NCBI GenBank assembly: GCA_012517545.1
Contig: JAAYUW010000136.1
Location: forward strand, 1 to 33,756
From: Exilispira sp.
GTDB lineage: Bacteria > Spirochaetota > JAAYUW01
Length of the DNA: 33,756 bases
Direction: 5' to 3'
Position 1 is the first letter of the stretch. Each line of letters begins with the position of its first letter. The notes under the pieces were generated by a model. That model saw only the letters and a program-made list of their open reading frames with translations, searched no databases and was not told the origin of the DNA. Below, piece by piece: positions 23,093 through 32,542 of this stretch. The translations under genes were made by a program, and so were the position numbers.

Positions 23093-25789
23093 TTAATCAA
23101 CTGTTATTGACTTTGATACATTTTTAGGTGCATCAGGATGAACTCCATGATTATCTATATGAAGTGAATTTAAATATTTCATCTTCATCATCGACATCTT
23201 AAAAGCCAATGTTTGCAAGACAACCGCAGCGGGAAAAACAAACAAATTTTTATCTTCTGTTAATGGTATTTCTATATATTTATAAAAATAATTGTTAGAA
23301 TTAGCAGGAATACCTGAAATAGATTTGTAAAGTTCCTGGTTATATTCAGCTATCAAGATAATGTCTGCTCCTCTTATCTTGTGTGTATGTATTTGAGATA
23401 TGGTTATTCGTATATCTCTTTTATCAGGTGGGCATATAAAGATAAGAGGGTAATTTGTGAAGTAAGATTCAAGGCTTATCTTGTTCATAAAATCAAATAA
23501 TGTTTTTTTAGTGAGATCGCTTTCATCAAACTTAAAATTTTCAATAAACTCTGTATCTTTCTTAAGCCCCACACTATCAAGATCTTTTAAGAAATAAATT
23601 ATATCATCAAAAGACATCTTATCACCATTTGTCTTTGTTTGTTCAACCTGAATTCGAAGAAACTCTACAAAATTATTGAATAGTTTTTCCAGATCTGATA
23701 TCGAAAATATGGTGTTTTTCCCGAGAATGGTGTTTGGCCCATGCTTAAACTCTGCTGCGTCGTAACCTTCTGTATGATTGAGGACGACTTCTCTTATTTT
23801 TAAAGCTCCCTCTTTAGCAAGACCTACAAGTGAAGTTCCTAAAATATGTATTGAAGGTTTCAAAAACAACTTCAATGCAACTTCAGTGAGGTCTTTATCA
23901 CATTTATCAAGTGCTTGATTTATAAGATTTTTAATCTTTAAAAGGTTAATTTTTAGCTGAGTTTGAAGAATATCATAAGGTTGGTTCTGTAAATAAAAAG
24001 CTATGATATAGAGAATAACCAATTGATTTATAAATGATTTAGTGGCTGCTACTGCTATTTCAGGGCCGCAGAGTATCGGTAAAAAGTAATCTGAAAGTTC
24101 CTGTGGAATTCGAGAATTTTCATTATTAACTATACCAACAACTTTAAGGTTACTAACTTTTGATTTTGAGTCCTGAATAATATCGATAAGATCCTTTGTT
24201 TCTCCAGATTGACTTATCACTATAAGGATATCATTTTCAGTGAGACTATTTAAAAATTGAGATCTGAATGTTCCTGGAGCAGTAGCAAATAAAGAACAGG
24301 ATGCAAGATTGCTAAAAAAAGTTGATGCAGTTAATGCTGCATGGTATGAAGTTCCACTTGCTATTGCAAAAACTCGACCTTGACACGAGAAACATTTTTT
24401 AATATCTTCTATCAAGTTATTCAGATAGTTTAATATTTTCCTCTGTTTTTTCCAGATTATTATATCGTCGATAAATAATAGTTCTTGCTCAAATTCTGGA
24501 ACTAATTTAAAAATATCAAGTAAAAGCTGTTTTTCATCGCTTATAAATCCTTTAAAATTGTTTGAATGATTCTGTCCATGATTTTTATGATTTGTGTAAA
24601 TCTTATCTTTTAATAATTTAAATTTACTATTTTCAATAAGTTCTACGAAATATTTTTTAATTTCATCATTGGTTTTTTTTGAGCTTATATTTATAAATGA
24701 ATTATATATTTGCATTGATGACTCTTCATTTTCTTCCAGAACTTTATATTTTTCTTTCTTTTCATCATCAATGAAATAGTATGTAAATATATCATCAATA
24801 TTTGATGAACTTGTGTATATTTCTTGCTCCATATAGAAATGAAACCGATTTGATAGTGATGTATCTTTGATATTTAAACGGGATCTTTTTGCTTCTGGTT
24901 TTTCAAAATAAAAATTCCCTGATAATGGGAAAACCACATAATCATTTGAAGTAAAATATAAGCCTTCTCCTTCTTTTAAAGGAATTAAAAATCTAGTTTT
25001 TGAAAGAACAGATGTCAGATCACTAGAAACTACAATAAAATTGCCATTTTCATCGGAACCAATTCCTGCATATAAGGAAGAACCAGATTTAATTGCAAAA
25101 ATGCCTTCTATATCTGGATCCGTGATGCAAGCAGCATAGGACCCATTTGCTTTAGTATCTGCTCGTCTTATAGCTTCAATAAATGTTAGAATCTTCTTAT
25201 CATCAACTATTTCTGGTAAATGAATGTTTTTTGAAATCTTTAGATTTAAATTTTTTGCATCGGAGTTTTTCTTTTCATTTGAAGATTGAAAAGTTTGATC
25301 TTTATGCTGAAAAGATTGAAAAAGCTGGTCAGTGGAACTAAAATCTTTCTGAAGTAGCAGGGAATAAAAATGCTCTATCATGTGGACTATAATCTCACCA
25401 TCATTATCTGAAATGACATTGTGCCCACCAATTGTTAAAAATTCCTTTAAAGAATCGGTATTTGCAATATTTCCATTATGAGCACCAACAAGTTTTTTGA
25501 AACATGAGACAATATGGGGCTGTGAGTTTTTATCTGTAACTGCTCCAAATGTTGCCCATCGAACCTGTCCAATGAATCTATTTCCTTTAAACTGAGCGAT
25601 TTGCAATTCTTCAACAACTTTTGAAGGTGAACCAACCTTTTTTCTTAAACTTATATTCTTCTCTTCATTTATAAAAGCAGCACCAGTGGAATCATATCCT
25701 CGATATTCAAGTCTTTTTAAAAGCTGGCAGGCTTCTTCGCCTAATTTATTATTTTCCTTTCCGTAAATAATTGACACAACGCCACACAT
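23093..25789 (-). CDS. glmS: Enlarged glutamine:fructose-6-phosphate aminotransferase (GlmS)
   Basis: This 898-residue protein has the full GlmS plan but is nearly 300 residues longer than usual (about 610). It starts MCGVV, so after Met removal Cys would be the nucleophile; the ATG at 25789 follows GAGGAG, better than the upstream GTG. RWATFG, GAHNGNIAN and SDNDGEI mark the glutaminase site, though the usual RWATHG His is Phe. Two SIS domains follow, with ASGTSYHAA, SQSGETKDL, AAEFKHGP and a final SKSITVD holding the conserved Lys. Extra segments lie near residues 150-200 (Gln/Phe/Ser-rich), 330-445 and 700-783. It would make glucosamine-6-phosphate. It lies 59 bases after pgi, which supplies or drains the same fructose-6-phosphate. 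Confidence 0.9.
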   Translation of the reverse strand: MCGVVSIIYGKENNKLGEEACQLLKRLEYRGYDSTGAAFINEEKNISLRKKVGSPSKVVEELQIAQFKGNRFIGQVRWATFGAVTDKNSQPHIVSCFKKLVGAHNGNIANTDSLKEFLTIGGHNVISDNDGEIIVHMIEHFYSLLLQKDFSSTDQLFQSFQHKDQTFQSSNEKKNSDAKNLNLKISKNIHLPEIVDDKKILTFIEAIRRADTKANGSYAACITDPDIEGIFAIKSGSSLYAGIGSDENGNFIVVSSDLTSVLSKTRFLIPLKEGEGLYFTSNDYVVFPLSGNFYFEKPEAKRSRLNIKDTSLSNRFHFYMEQEIYTSSSNIDDIFTYYFIDDEKKEKYKVLEENEESSMQIYNSFINISSKKTNDEIKKYFVELIENSKFKLLKDKIYTNHKNHGQNHSNNFKGFISDEKQLLLDIFKLVPEFEQELLFIDDIIIWKKQRKILNYLNNLIEDIKKCFSCQGRVFAIASGTSYHAALTASTFFSNLASCSLFATAPGTFRSQFLNSLTENDILIVISQSGETKDLIDIIQDSKSKVSNLKVVGIVNNENSRIPQELSDYFLPILCGPEIAVAATKSFINQLVILYIIAFYLQNQPYDILQTQLKINLLKIKNLINQALDKCDKDLTEVALKLFLKPSIHILGTSLVGLAKEGALKIREVVLNHTEGYDAAEFKHGPNTILGKNTIFSISDLEKLFNNFVEFLRIQVEQTKTNGDKMSFDDIIYFLKDLDSVGLKKDTEFIENFKFDESDLTKKTLFDFMNKISLESYFTNYPLIFICPPDKRDIRITISQIHTHKIRGADIILIAEYNQELYKSISGIPANSNNYFYKYIEIPLTEDKNLFVFPAAVVLQTLAFKMSMMKMKYLNSLHIDNHGVHPDAPKNVSKSITVD

Positions 25790-25848
25790 ATTCACTCCTC
25801 AGGGTAAAAAATAATAAGATAAAGGATTTTGTAAATAAAAAAATTGCA

Positions 25849-27165
25849 TTAAAAAAATTGTGAAATTTTGTTTTCCAGTTCTTTTCTTTTATTGATATCT
25901 TTCTCTTTTCCCAATAATGCCAGCATGTTTTTCTTATATAGTTCGACACCTGGTTGGTTGAACGGATTTATATCAAGCATATAACCAGATATAGCGCAGG
26001 AATAGAAGAAAAAAACCAAAAGTTCACAGATTGAATATATATCGAGGTTTTCAAGATTTAAAAAAACGATAGGGCAATCTCCATCATAATGTGCTAGAGC
26101 AGTTGCTTTTAATGCAATTTTTTTTACAGAGTTAATATCCATTTCTGTGCAAACATTAAATCCATCGAAATCATCATCAAAAAAAGGTATTTTTTGAGAA
26201 AATGGCTCTTTTTCAAAATCTATTATTGTTTCAAAAAAGTTTCTTGGTCCTTCCTGCAGGTATTGGCCTATGGAGTGAAGGTCTGTTGTAAATATTGCGC
26301 TTGCTGGGAATAATCCTTTTTTATTTTTACCTTCAGATTCACCAAAAAGTTGTTTCCACCATTCAAGTAAATATCTAAGTTGTTCTTCATATGAGATTAA
26401 GGTTTCAATATGATATTTTCCAGTATAATAAAGTATATTCCTTATAGTAGCATATCGCAGAGCAGGATTTTCTTTTGATTTGATGCTGTATGATTTTAAA
26501 GAATCTTTTACAACTTTTGCTATTTTCTTTATATCATGACCAGCAGCTGCAAATGGATATAGCCCAACAGGAGTAAATATTGAAAATCTTCCACCTATTG
26601 CATCTGGTATTATGAAATGATCACACTGGTACTTTTGTTTTATCCTTTGCAATGCTCCTTTTTCTTTATCCGTTATAAGTACAACTCTATTTTTTATTGA
26701 ATCTTCACCATATTTTTTTATTAATTTTTGTAAAAGGATTCTAAATACTAGTGATGGTTCAGTAGTTGTTCCAGACTTGGATATTACAATAATTGAAAAA
26801 TCTTTCCCTTCTAATTTTTCAATTATTTGTTCTAAATAGATTGAAGATAGATTATTCCCGGCAAAAATAATTTTTTTATTACCAGGGAAAGGTTCCAGCA
26901 AGGCTTTTATTCCAAGATAGGAACCGCCTATACCTATTGATACTATATAATCGGATATATTAATCAATCTTCTTGCTGATATTTGAATGTTATTTAAAAG
27001 ATCATCATGAAGATAATTATCATAGTTGAGCCAATCGGTCATTTCACTCCCTTCACCTTTATGGCTAAGAAGTTTTTCAAGATTTTCAAGTGCAATATTT
27101 AACTTTTTATCAAATAAAGATTTATCGAGATACCTTTCAAGAAATTTTTCATTCAATTTTATCAT
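25849..27165 (-). CDS. pgi: Glucose-6-phosphate isomerase
   Basis: This 438-residue protein is a bacterial glucose-6-phosphate isomerase of normal length. SIGIGGSYLGIKAL, VISKSGTTTEP, GGRFSIFTPVGLYPFA and LHSIGQYLQEGPRNFFETI carry the sugar-phosphate and catalytic residues, and NPFNQPGVELYKK lies near the C-terminus. AAAGGAG precedes the ATG at 27165. It is followed by glmS on the same strand, a two-gene unit at the fructose-6-phosphate branch between glycolysis and amino-sugar synthesis. Confidence 0.97.
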   Translation of the reverse strand: MIKLNEKFLERYLDKSLFDKKLNIALENLEKLLSHKGEGSEMTDWLNYDNYLHDDLLNNIQISARRLINISDYIVSIGIGGSYLGIKALLEPFPGNKKIIFAGNNLSSIYLEQIIEKLEGKDFSIIVISKSGTTTEPSLVFRILLQKLIKKYGEDSIKNRVVLITDKEKGALQRIKQKYQCDHFIIPDAIGGRFSIFTPVGLYPFAAAGHDIKKIAKVVKDSLKSYSIKSKENPALRYATIRNILYYTGKYHIETLISYEEQLRYLLEWWKQLFGESEGKNKKGLFPASAIFTTDLHSIGQYLQEGPRNFFETIIDFEKEPFSQKIPFFDDDFDGFNVCTEMDINSVKKIALKATALAHYDGDCPIVFLNLENLDIYSICELLVFFFYSCAISGYMLDINPFNQPGVELYKKNMLALLGKEKDINKRKELENKISQFF

Positions 27166-27497
27166 ATCAATTTCTCCTTTAAGAATATTTTGCTATTGAT
27201 AATTTTGCCTTTAAGAAAATAGTACTTTTTTAATTTTTATCTACATCTTAAATAAAAGATAATATTGGATTAAAATATTGACTTTTAAAAGCAAAGCCAT
27301 TTATGTGTATAAAAAAAATAAACTATTGTTTTCAAAATTTGGATAGATTAAATTAATATACTCTTAACAATCTTATTTACTTTTTTCAACTTATATGTTA
27401 TTAAATTGACAGCATACAAGTGTTCAATATTTTTTATTTCACCTTTGATATATATTCAACAGGATTATTATTTTCATTTTTTATATATTTTATTACA

Positions 27498-27604
27498 TTT
27501 CGGTTAATGTGCACTTTTCATAATTAAAGTAATATTTGTATAGCACAGTATGTACCATTCATCCAGCAAGTGTATGCTTAATTAAAAAAAAATGCATAAA
27601 TCAT
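27498..27604 (-). repeat. Dispersed intergenic repeat, partial copy C (inverted)
   Basis: The reverse complement of this stretch matches the right half of copies A and B. It contains ATGATTTATGCATT, AAGCATACACTTGCTGGATG (the motif's complement ends at 27569), GCTATAC, AAAAGTGCACATTAACCG. The left half of the element is absent or too diverged to see. Confidence 0.7.
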
Positions 27605-27613
27605 TAAATCAAT

Positions 27614-27642
27614 AAGTTTGCATGGCAAAACCATACAAACTT
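27614..27642. other. Strong hairpin beside repeat copy C
   Basis: A 12-bp stem with one mismatch (27614-27625 with 27631-27642) closes a CAAAA loop. No T-run follows on either strand. The core motif copy at 27654 follows directly, so the hairpin may be part of the repeat unit. Confidence 0.4.
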
Positions 27643-27747
27643 GAGAATAGCAGTTTGCCGGATAAAACTATATTTTACTGTACTAAAATAGCATGAAGTA
27701 TTCTTTCCTTTATAAGTAAGTCTTTTAACATCGGGTATAATTTTAGA

Positions 27748-28908
27748 ATGAATGAAAATTTAGAAAAAAAATTAATAGGTGTTTCTGCTTTAACTGCTTC
27801 AGTTTTAGAAATAAAAAAAATAAGATCAAAAGCTTCTTCCAATCAAGCCTATCTTTTACTTGGAAGCAGGTGTCAGAATAGTTGTACCTTTTGCTCTCAG
27901 GGTAAATTTGCAAAATCTAGTGATTCACTTTTATCAAGAGTTACATGGCCAAAATACGAAATAAAAACGGTCCTTGAAAAGTTAAAAGAAAAGCAAAATG
28001 ATAAGATAAAAAAGATCTGTTTTCAAGTTGTTTCTTATCCTGGTTATTTTGAAGATTTTTTACAGATTTTAGATCTTTTCAGGGCAGAACTTAGTATCCC
28101 AATTGGAGCTTCTATAAACGTTTCCAGCATGGATGATATCGATGAGTTATTTGGGCATAATCTTGTTAACCTTGGTATTGCTATCGATGCTTCCTCTGAT
28201 TCCATTTATAAAAAAGTTAAAAACAATAAAAATTCATTTGATACAACCCTTCAGCTTATTATTAAAGCTGCTAATAACTATCCATCCAAGGTAACCGCGC
28301 ATATTATAGCTGGACTTGGTGAAACGGATCGGGATTTGTTGAATCTTTTCAGTATATTGCTTGCAAACGACGCAAATATCGCACTTTTTGCTTTTACACC
28401 GGTTAAAGGTACAGAACTTGAAAATTACCCAAGAATAAGCATAGAAAGATATAGATATATTCAGTTTGTTTTAGAGTACCTTAAAAAGAAGTATTTATTG
28501 ACTGATAAAAAAGGTAATTGTTTAGAAATTGATAAAAACGATTTGCATTTAGAAACTGATGTTAATGATTTACATTTAAAAACTAAAATAAAAGATAACT
28601 ATATCGAAATGGATATACTGAATGTGAGCAATTCAAAAAACAATGAAATATCAAGATTGTACGACGATTTTTCATATATATCATTTGATATGAATGAAAT
28701 GATAGTATCTTTTTCTTCTTCGTTTTTAAATGAACCAGGCGTTCTATCGATTCTGGATGATGGTGAGTATATGGAGACAAGTGGTTGTAATTTATGCAAT
28801 AGGCCTTTTTATAATGATAATCCATATGATAAAGATTTATATAATCATCATCAAAAACCAGATAAAGAAATTATTCAATACTGGAAAAATAAAATTTTAT
28901 CACTTTGA
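27748..28908 (+). CDS. BioB-like radical SAM protein with C-terminal CxxC motif
   Basis: This 386-residue radical SAM protein has its cluster at C42, C46 and C49 (SRCQNSCTFC) and resembles biotin-synthase-like proteins. A C-terminal SGCNLCNRPFYND motif (C347, C350) suggests a second metal or auxiliary cluster site. Residues about 260-280 hold a duplicated nine-residue unit (DKNDLHLET, DVNDLHLKT) in a charged insertion. A LipS2-like lipoyl synthase is one possibility, based on BioB-like form and C-terminal cysteines only; the substrate is unknown. There is no ribosome binding site, and TATAAT (27736-27741) is seven bases before ATG 27748, so the mRNA may be leaderless, or the ATG at 27752 may be out of use. 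Confidence 0.8.
   Translation: MNENLEKKLIGVSALTASVLEIKKIRSKASSNQAYLLLGSRCQNSCTFCSQGKFAKSSDSLLSRVTWPKYEIKTVLEKLKEKQNDKIKKICFQVVSYPGYFEDFLQILDLFRAELSIPIGASINVSSMDDIDELFGHNLVNLGIAIDASSDSIYKKVKNNKNSFDTTLQLIIKAANNYPSKVTAHIIAGLGETDRDLLNLFSILLANDANIALFAFTPVKGTELENYPRISIERYRYIQFVLEYLKKKYLLTDKKGNCLEIDKNDLHLETDVNDLHLKTKIKDNYIEMDILNVSNSKNNEISRLYDDFSYISFDMNEMIVSFSSSFLNEPGVLSILDDGEYMETSGCNLCNRPFYNDNPYDKDLYNHHQKPDKEIIQYWKNKILSL
28531..28584 (+). repeat. In-frame 27-base tandem duplication
   Basis: Units 28531-28557 and 28558-28584 match at 21 of 27 bases and code for DKNDLHLET and DVNDLHLKT. The duplication lies in the charged linker of the BioB-like radical SAM protein. Confidence 0.75.
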
Positions 28909-29106
28909 TATTGAAATAATCGGGAGATAATCCTTTAAAATAATTATTCTTAAGGGTAAATTTGTTTTTTTATATATTCTTAAGATTTATGCTAATTTTT
29001 TAACTTCAAAGAAATAAACTTATAACATAAATATATATAATAATATGTAGCATTACGATGTCTGGCTTTTAAGGAGCGATAAGAGACTCTTCGCATTTTT
29101 TCTTTT

Positions 29107-29163
29107 TATAGCTTAGCTATACAAACTAAAGAAGAGCTAGAAGATTAATTTGCTAGATGATCC
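29107..29163 (+). repeat. Core-motif repeat upstream of the dehydrogenase gene
   Basis: TTTGCTAGATGATCC (29149-29163) is a variant of the core motif. It and the preceding ACTAAAGAAGAGCTAGAAG match the reverse complement of 13611-13650. A small hairpin TATAGC-TTA-GCTATA (29107-29121) precedes it. Confidence 0.55.
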
Positions 29164-29186
29164 TAAATTTATATCAGGAGAAAATT

Positions 29187-30317
29187 ATGGATAAGATCAA
29201 ATATGCTCTCATAGGTTGTGGAAGAATATCTCATAAGCATGTTGATGCACTTGTTGCAAATAAAGATGAGATAGAAGCCATTGCTTTTGTGGATGTTATG
29301 AAGGAAAGAGCTTCACAAAGAGCTGAAGAATATAAGATAAAGATGAAAGAACATGGCATTACTGTTAATCCAGAAGTTTTTGATGATTATTTTTCTATGA
29401 TTAGTTCTGTAAAACCAGATCTGGTCGCAATAGCTACTGAGTCAGGCTATCACTCGAAGATCGCTATTGACTGTCTTAACAGTAAGATCAATGTTATTTG
29501 CGAAAAACCCATGGCTCTTTCCATAAAAGATGCCAATGACATGATTGAAGCTTCCATTAGAAATGATAAAAAACTTGCCATTTGCTTTCAAAATAGATTT
29601 AATAAAACTATAGCTTTAGCTAGAAAAGCATTGGAGGAAAAAAGATTTGGAAGAATCTTAAATGTTACCAGTACAATAAGATGGAATAGAAGCATGGACT
29701 ATTACAAACAAGCATCATGGAGAGGGACCTGGAGACTTGATGGTGGAACTTTGATGAATCAATGCACTCATAATATCGATCTCTTGCAATGGTTTTTGGG
29801 TGGAAAGATCGTTGAAGTTTTTGGTTTTACATCAAGATTTGTTAAACAAATAGAAGCCGAAGATTTTGGTGCAGCTATTGTCAAATCAGATAATGGTGCT
29901 ATAGGAATAATTGAGGGAAGCGCCAATGTTTTTCCCGAAAATCTTGAAGAAACATTATTTATATCAGGGACAACTGGAACTGTTAAAATAGGAGGACTTG
30001 CTGTAAATAAGATAGAAACATGGAGATTTCTTGATCAAAATATTAAAGGGGATACAGAAGAAAAAGTAACCTCTGAATCCTATTCGTTATCCGAAGATTT
30101 TCAAGGTGTATATGGTTATGGCCATTCACCATTGTATCATGACATGGTGCTTTCCATAAAGGAAAATAGGAAACCATATATAGATGGAGTTGAAGGAAAA
30201 AAAGCGTTAGAGATAATCTTGTCGATATACAAAAGTCAAAAAACTGGAAAACCAATTTGTTTACCCTTAAAGAACTTCTCAACACTTGAAATGGATGATA
30301 AACTGCTGGGTCATTAA
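29187..30317 (+). CDS. Gfo/Idh/MocA-family dehydrogenase, probably nucleotide-sugar 3-dehydrogenase
   Basis: This 376-residue protein has the N-terminal Rossmann motif ALIGCGRISHKH (residues 7-18), CEKPMALS near residue 105 with the conserved Glu-Lys-Pro, and GGTLMNQCTHNIDLLQWFLG carrying the catalytic-region His. The frame is open to 29157, but AGGAG (29176-29180) sits six bases before ATG 29187. With a DegT-type aminotransferase two genes downstream, the likely role is oxidation of a UDP-amino-sugar at C3 before transamination, as in GnnA-GnnB (lipid A) or WbpB-WbpE (O-antigen). That role is inferred from the pairing and not from substrate residues. Confidence 0.85.
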   Translation: MDKIKYALIGCGRISHKHVDALVANKDEIEAIAFVDVMKERASQRAEEYKIKMKEHGITVNPEVFDDYFSMISSVKPDLVAIATESGYHSKIAIDCLNSKINVICEKPMALSIKDANDMIEASIRNDKKLAICFQNRFNKTIALARKALEEKRFGRILNVTSTIRWNRSMDYYKQASWRGTWRLDGGTLMNQCTHNIDLLQWFLGGKIVEVFGFTSRFVKQIEAEDFGAAIVKSDNGAIGIIEGSANVFPENLEETLFISGTTGTVKIGGLAVNKIETWRFLDQNIKGDTEEKVTSESYSLSEDFQGVYGYGHSPLYHDMVLSIKENRKPYIDGVEGKKALEIILSIYKSQKTGKPICLPLKNFSTLEMDDKLLGH

Positions 30318-30415
30318 AGAAGAAGAATAGGATCATAAAAAATTATATTAAGAAAATTCAAAATTTAGAGCAAAAATTTGAAAGGATATGGAAAATAAGA
30401 AAATCATTTAAATTA

Positions 30416-32542
30416 ATGAAATTTTTTAAATTAAAAAATATACATTTATCAAAAAAACTTAAGCTTATTATTCTTTTGGCATTAGTTTTATTATTTGCTT
30501 TAATTGCGATCCTGGCTTTTAATAAAAATCGAAAAAATGATTATTCTCTAAAATACGATATTACAGCATTAGAGCATAATGGAAGTTTACCTGATATAAT
30601 TATGGAAAAAGGTTTTTCTAGAACTGAAAATAGTTCAAATCAGGATATTGAAATTACCTATGATAAGCTTTACCAATATAATCAGAGTAATTATCTCAAA
30701 CTTGAAAATGTCGTTATAGATGTATATACTGCGAAGAAAAAACAGTATCATATAGTCTCAGATCTGGTTTATACTTTCGATATGGCAAATATGCAATCCT
30801 TTTATTTGAGTCATAATGCTGAGATAAATGATTTTTTCCAGAATATAAGCATAAAAGGAGAACTTCTATTTTGCGATTTTGCAGCAAATATTTTGAAAAG
30901 TGATCATAGGGTACTTGTCATTAAGGATGGTTTTGAAATCGAATCTGATTTTTTTGTTGTTCAAAATAATGTTGCATCTTTTACGGGAAATGTTGTGATC
31001 TTAAATAAAACTGGAATTTTAGAAGATAAAAAAGTAGATGAATTTGTTAATCTATCGGGAAATTGTGAAAATGCATATTTTTATTTAAATGAAAATAAAA
31101 TAAATATGGTTCAAAATGTAATAATTGTTTCTGATATGCTTGACATCAAAGGTGATGAGGTTGATATAGCAAGAAATGAAAATATAACAGAAGTAAATCC
31201 TAAAACAAAACAAAATGTGGATAAAAATAAAACAAATAATCTTCCTGATACCAGTATTGATATATTAAATGGTTACATGAAATATAACAAAATAGACAGA
31301 ATCCCTTTATTATTCTATACTAAAGGGAAAAAAATAAATTTTATAGATGGTAATAAGAGAAGTTTTAGTTTGCAAAGTGGAGATGGTTTTTATATCTCGG
31401 GAAATGAGACAAATTACTTTTCTGGAACAAGAGTATTTTTTGAAGAAGAAAAACTCAAAGATAATAGCAAAAATCAATACATTGAAACCAATAAAGGGTA
31501 TCTCAAATATGAAAAAAATATTGATAATGAAGTAATCTCTCTTTTTTATTCTAAAGGAGATAGGATAGTCCTTGTAAATAAGAAAGAGGCAATATATAAA
31601 TGTTACAACGGATATGGTTATATTAAGGATAAAAAAGATAAAAATGAACTGCTTTTTGAGGGAAATTTTATCGAATACAATCAGGGAAAATATAGCAAAA
31701 TTGAAAAAAATGCAGCACTGTATGATTTTTCAGCAAAGATATTTATCAAAGGTGATCTGCTTGAATTTTTTGATAAAGAAAAGATAGCTTCAAGTTCTAA
31801 ACCATTTTTCTTAAGGCAGTTTAAGCCTGAATTTGAATTTAATAATATGGGATTTTTATCCGGGAAATCTCCGAATATTGGTAATTATTTTTTATCTTCC
31901 AAAGATCTGTTCTTAAATTTTAGAAAGTATGATATTCAGGGGAATAAAGGAACTTTCAATACCGAGGATTCAGCTGGAATAGTCGAAGGAAACTCAAATA
32001 TTGTCGATTATGAAAATCTTATAGAAACTAAATCTGATAAGGCAAAGTATACAGGGAATAAAACTGACATCTATATACTTGAAGGGAATCTCTTTGTTTA
32101 TCAATATGAATCGATAGAGAAGATACTCAATAGAAAATATCTATTACTGGTTGTTCAGGCGGATAAGGGAAAGATTGAGAGAGCAAATAACTACGGAATC
32201 TTCGAAGGCGAACCAAAGATACGAAATTTCGAGGATAAATATTTCATTAAGTCAGATCTTCTTGAGTTATATCTTGATACAGATACTTATGTATTTAAGG
32301 ATAATGTTAAGCTTATCTTGAACTCTGGAGAAGATGAAAGCAAAAGTGACAACCTTGTTTTTATACTTGGTACTTACGCTGTATTTGAATCGCAAAAAAA
32401 TAATATAACTTTTTCAGGTCCTTCAACATTAATACAAAAAAATATGGAGATTCAAGTTTCTGAGATATTTGTAAATCTTGCAGATAAAAAGATAACCTTT
32501 AAAAGTTTGAAAGATTCTAAGCTAAAGTCAATAAATTATTGA
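30416..32542 (+). CDS. Large LptC/OstA-like membrane-anchored protein
   Basis: This 708-residue protein has a basic N-terminus and one membrane segment (about residues 17-36, LIILLALVLLFALIAILAF), then a long periplasmic part. That part reads as beta-strand repeats of the OstA/LptA/LptC type, such as TAKKKQYHIVSDLVYTF and AKYTGNKTDIYILEGNLFV. Two clear internal repeats begin at residues 286 (GYMKY...LLFYTKG) and 361 (GYLKY...LFYSKG). LptC is normally about 190 residues and passes LPS from the LptBFG transporter to LptA. Here several such units may be fused into one chain. No good ribosome binding site is seen. It lies between two sugar-nucleotide enzyme genes. Confidence 0.7.
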   Translation: MKFFKLKNIHLSKKLKLIILLALVLLFALIAILAFNKNRKNDYSLKYDITALEHNGSLPDIIMEKGFSRTENSSNQDIEITYDKLYQYNQSNYLKLENVVIDVYTAKKKQYHIVSDLVYTFDMANMQSFYLSHNAEINDFFQNISIKGELLFCDFAANILKSDHRVLVIKDGFEIESDFFVVQNNVASFTGNVVILNKTGILEDKKVDEFVNLSGNCENAYFYLNENKINMVQNVIIVSDMLDIKGDEVDIARNENITEVNPKTKQNVDKNKTNNLPDTSIDILNGYMKYNKIDRIPLLFYTKGKKINFIDGNKRSFSLQSGDGFYISGNETNYFSGTRVFFEEEKLKDNSKNQYIETNKGYLKYEKNIDNEVISLFYSKGDRIVLVNKKEAIYKCYNGYGYIKDKKDKNELLFEGNFIEYNQGKYSKIEKNAALYDFSAKIFIKGDLLEFFDKEKIASSSKPFFLRQFKPEFEFNNMGFLSGKSPNIGNYFLSSKDLFLNFRKYDIQGNKGTFNTEDSAGIVEGNSNIVDYENLIETKSDKAKYTGNKTDIYILEGNLFVYQYESIEKILNRKYLLLVVQADKGKIERANNYGIFEGEPKIRNFEDKYFIKSDLLELYLDTDTYVFKDNVKLILNSGEDESKSDNLVFILGTYAVFESQKNNITFSGPSTLIQKNMEIQVSEIFVNLADKKITFKSLKDSKLKSINY

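Larger units (their letters stand above)
27166..27747. other. Intergenic region between divergent pgi and radical SAM genes
   Basis: This 582-base gap has no supported gene. It holds repeat copy C (27498-27604, minus strand), a strong hairpin (27614-27642), a further copy of the core motif (27654-27668) and, at its right end, TATAAT at 27736-27741. TTGACT (27278) and TTGACA (27406) boxes occur without convincing -10 partners. Confidence 0.5.

Noticed and set aside
27278-27306. TTGACT-N17-TTATGT as a promoter
   Set aside because: The -10 is poor and the nearest plus-strand gene begins about 440 bases downstream.
19-27668. CRISPR array interpretation of the repeated motif
   Set aside because: The copies are kilobases apart, in both orientations, with no regular spacers and no cas genes.
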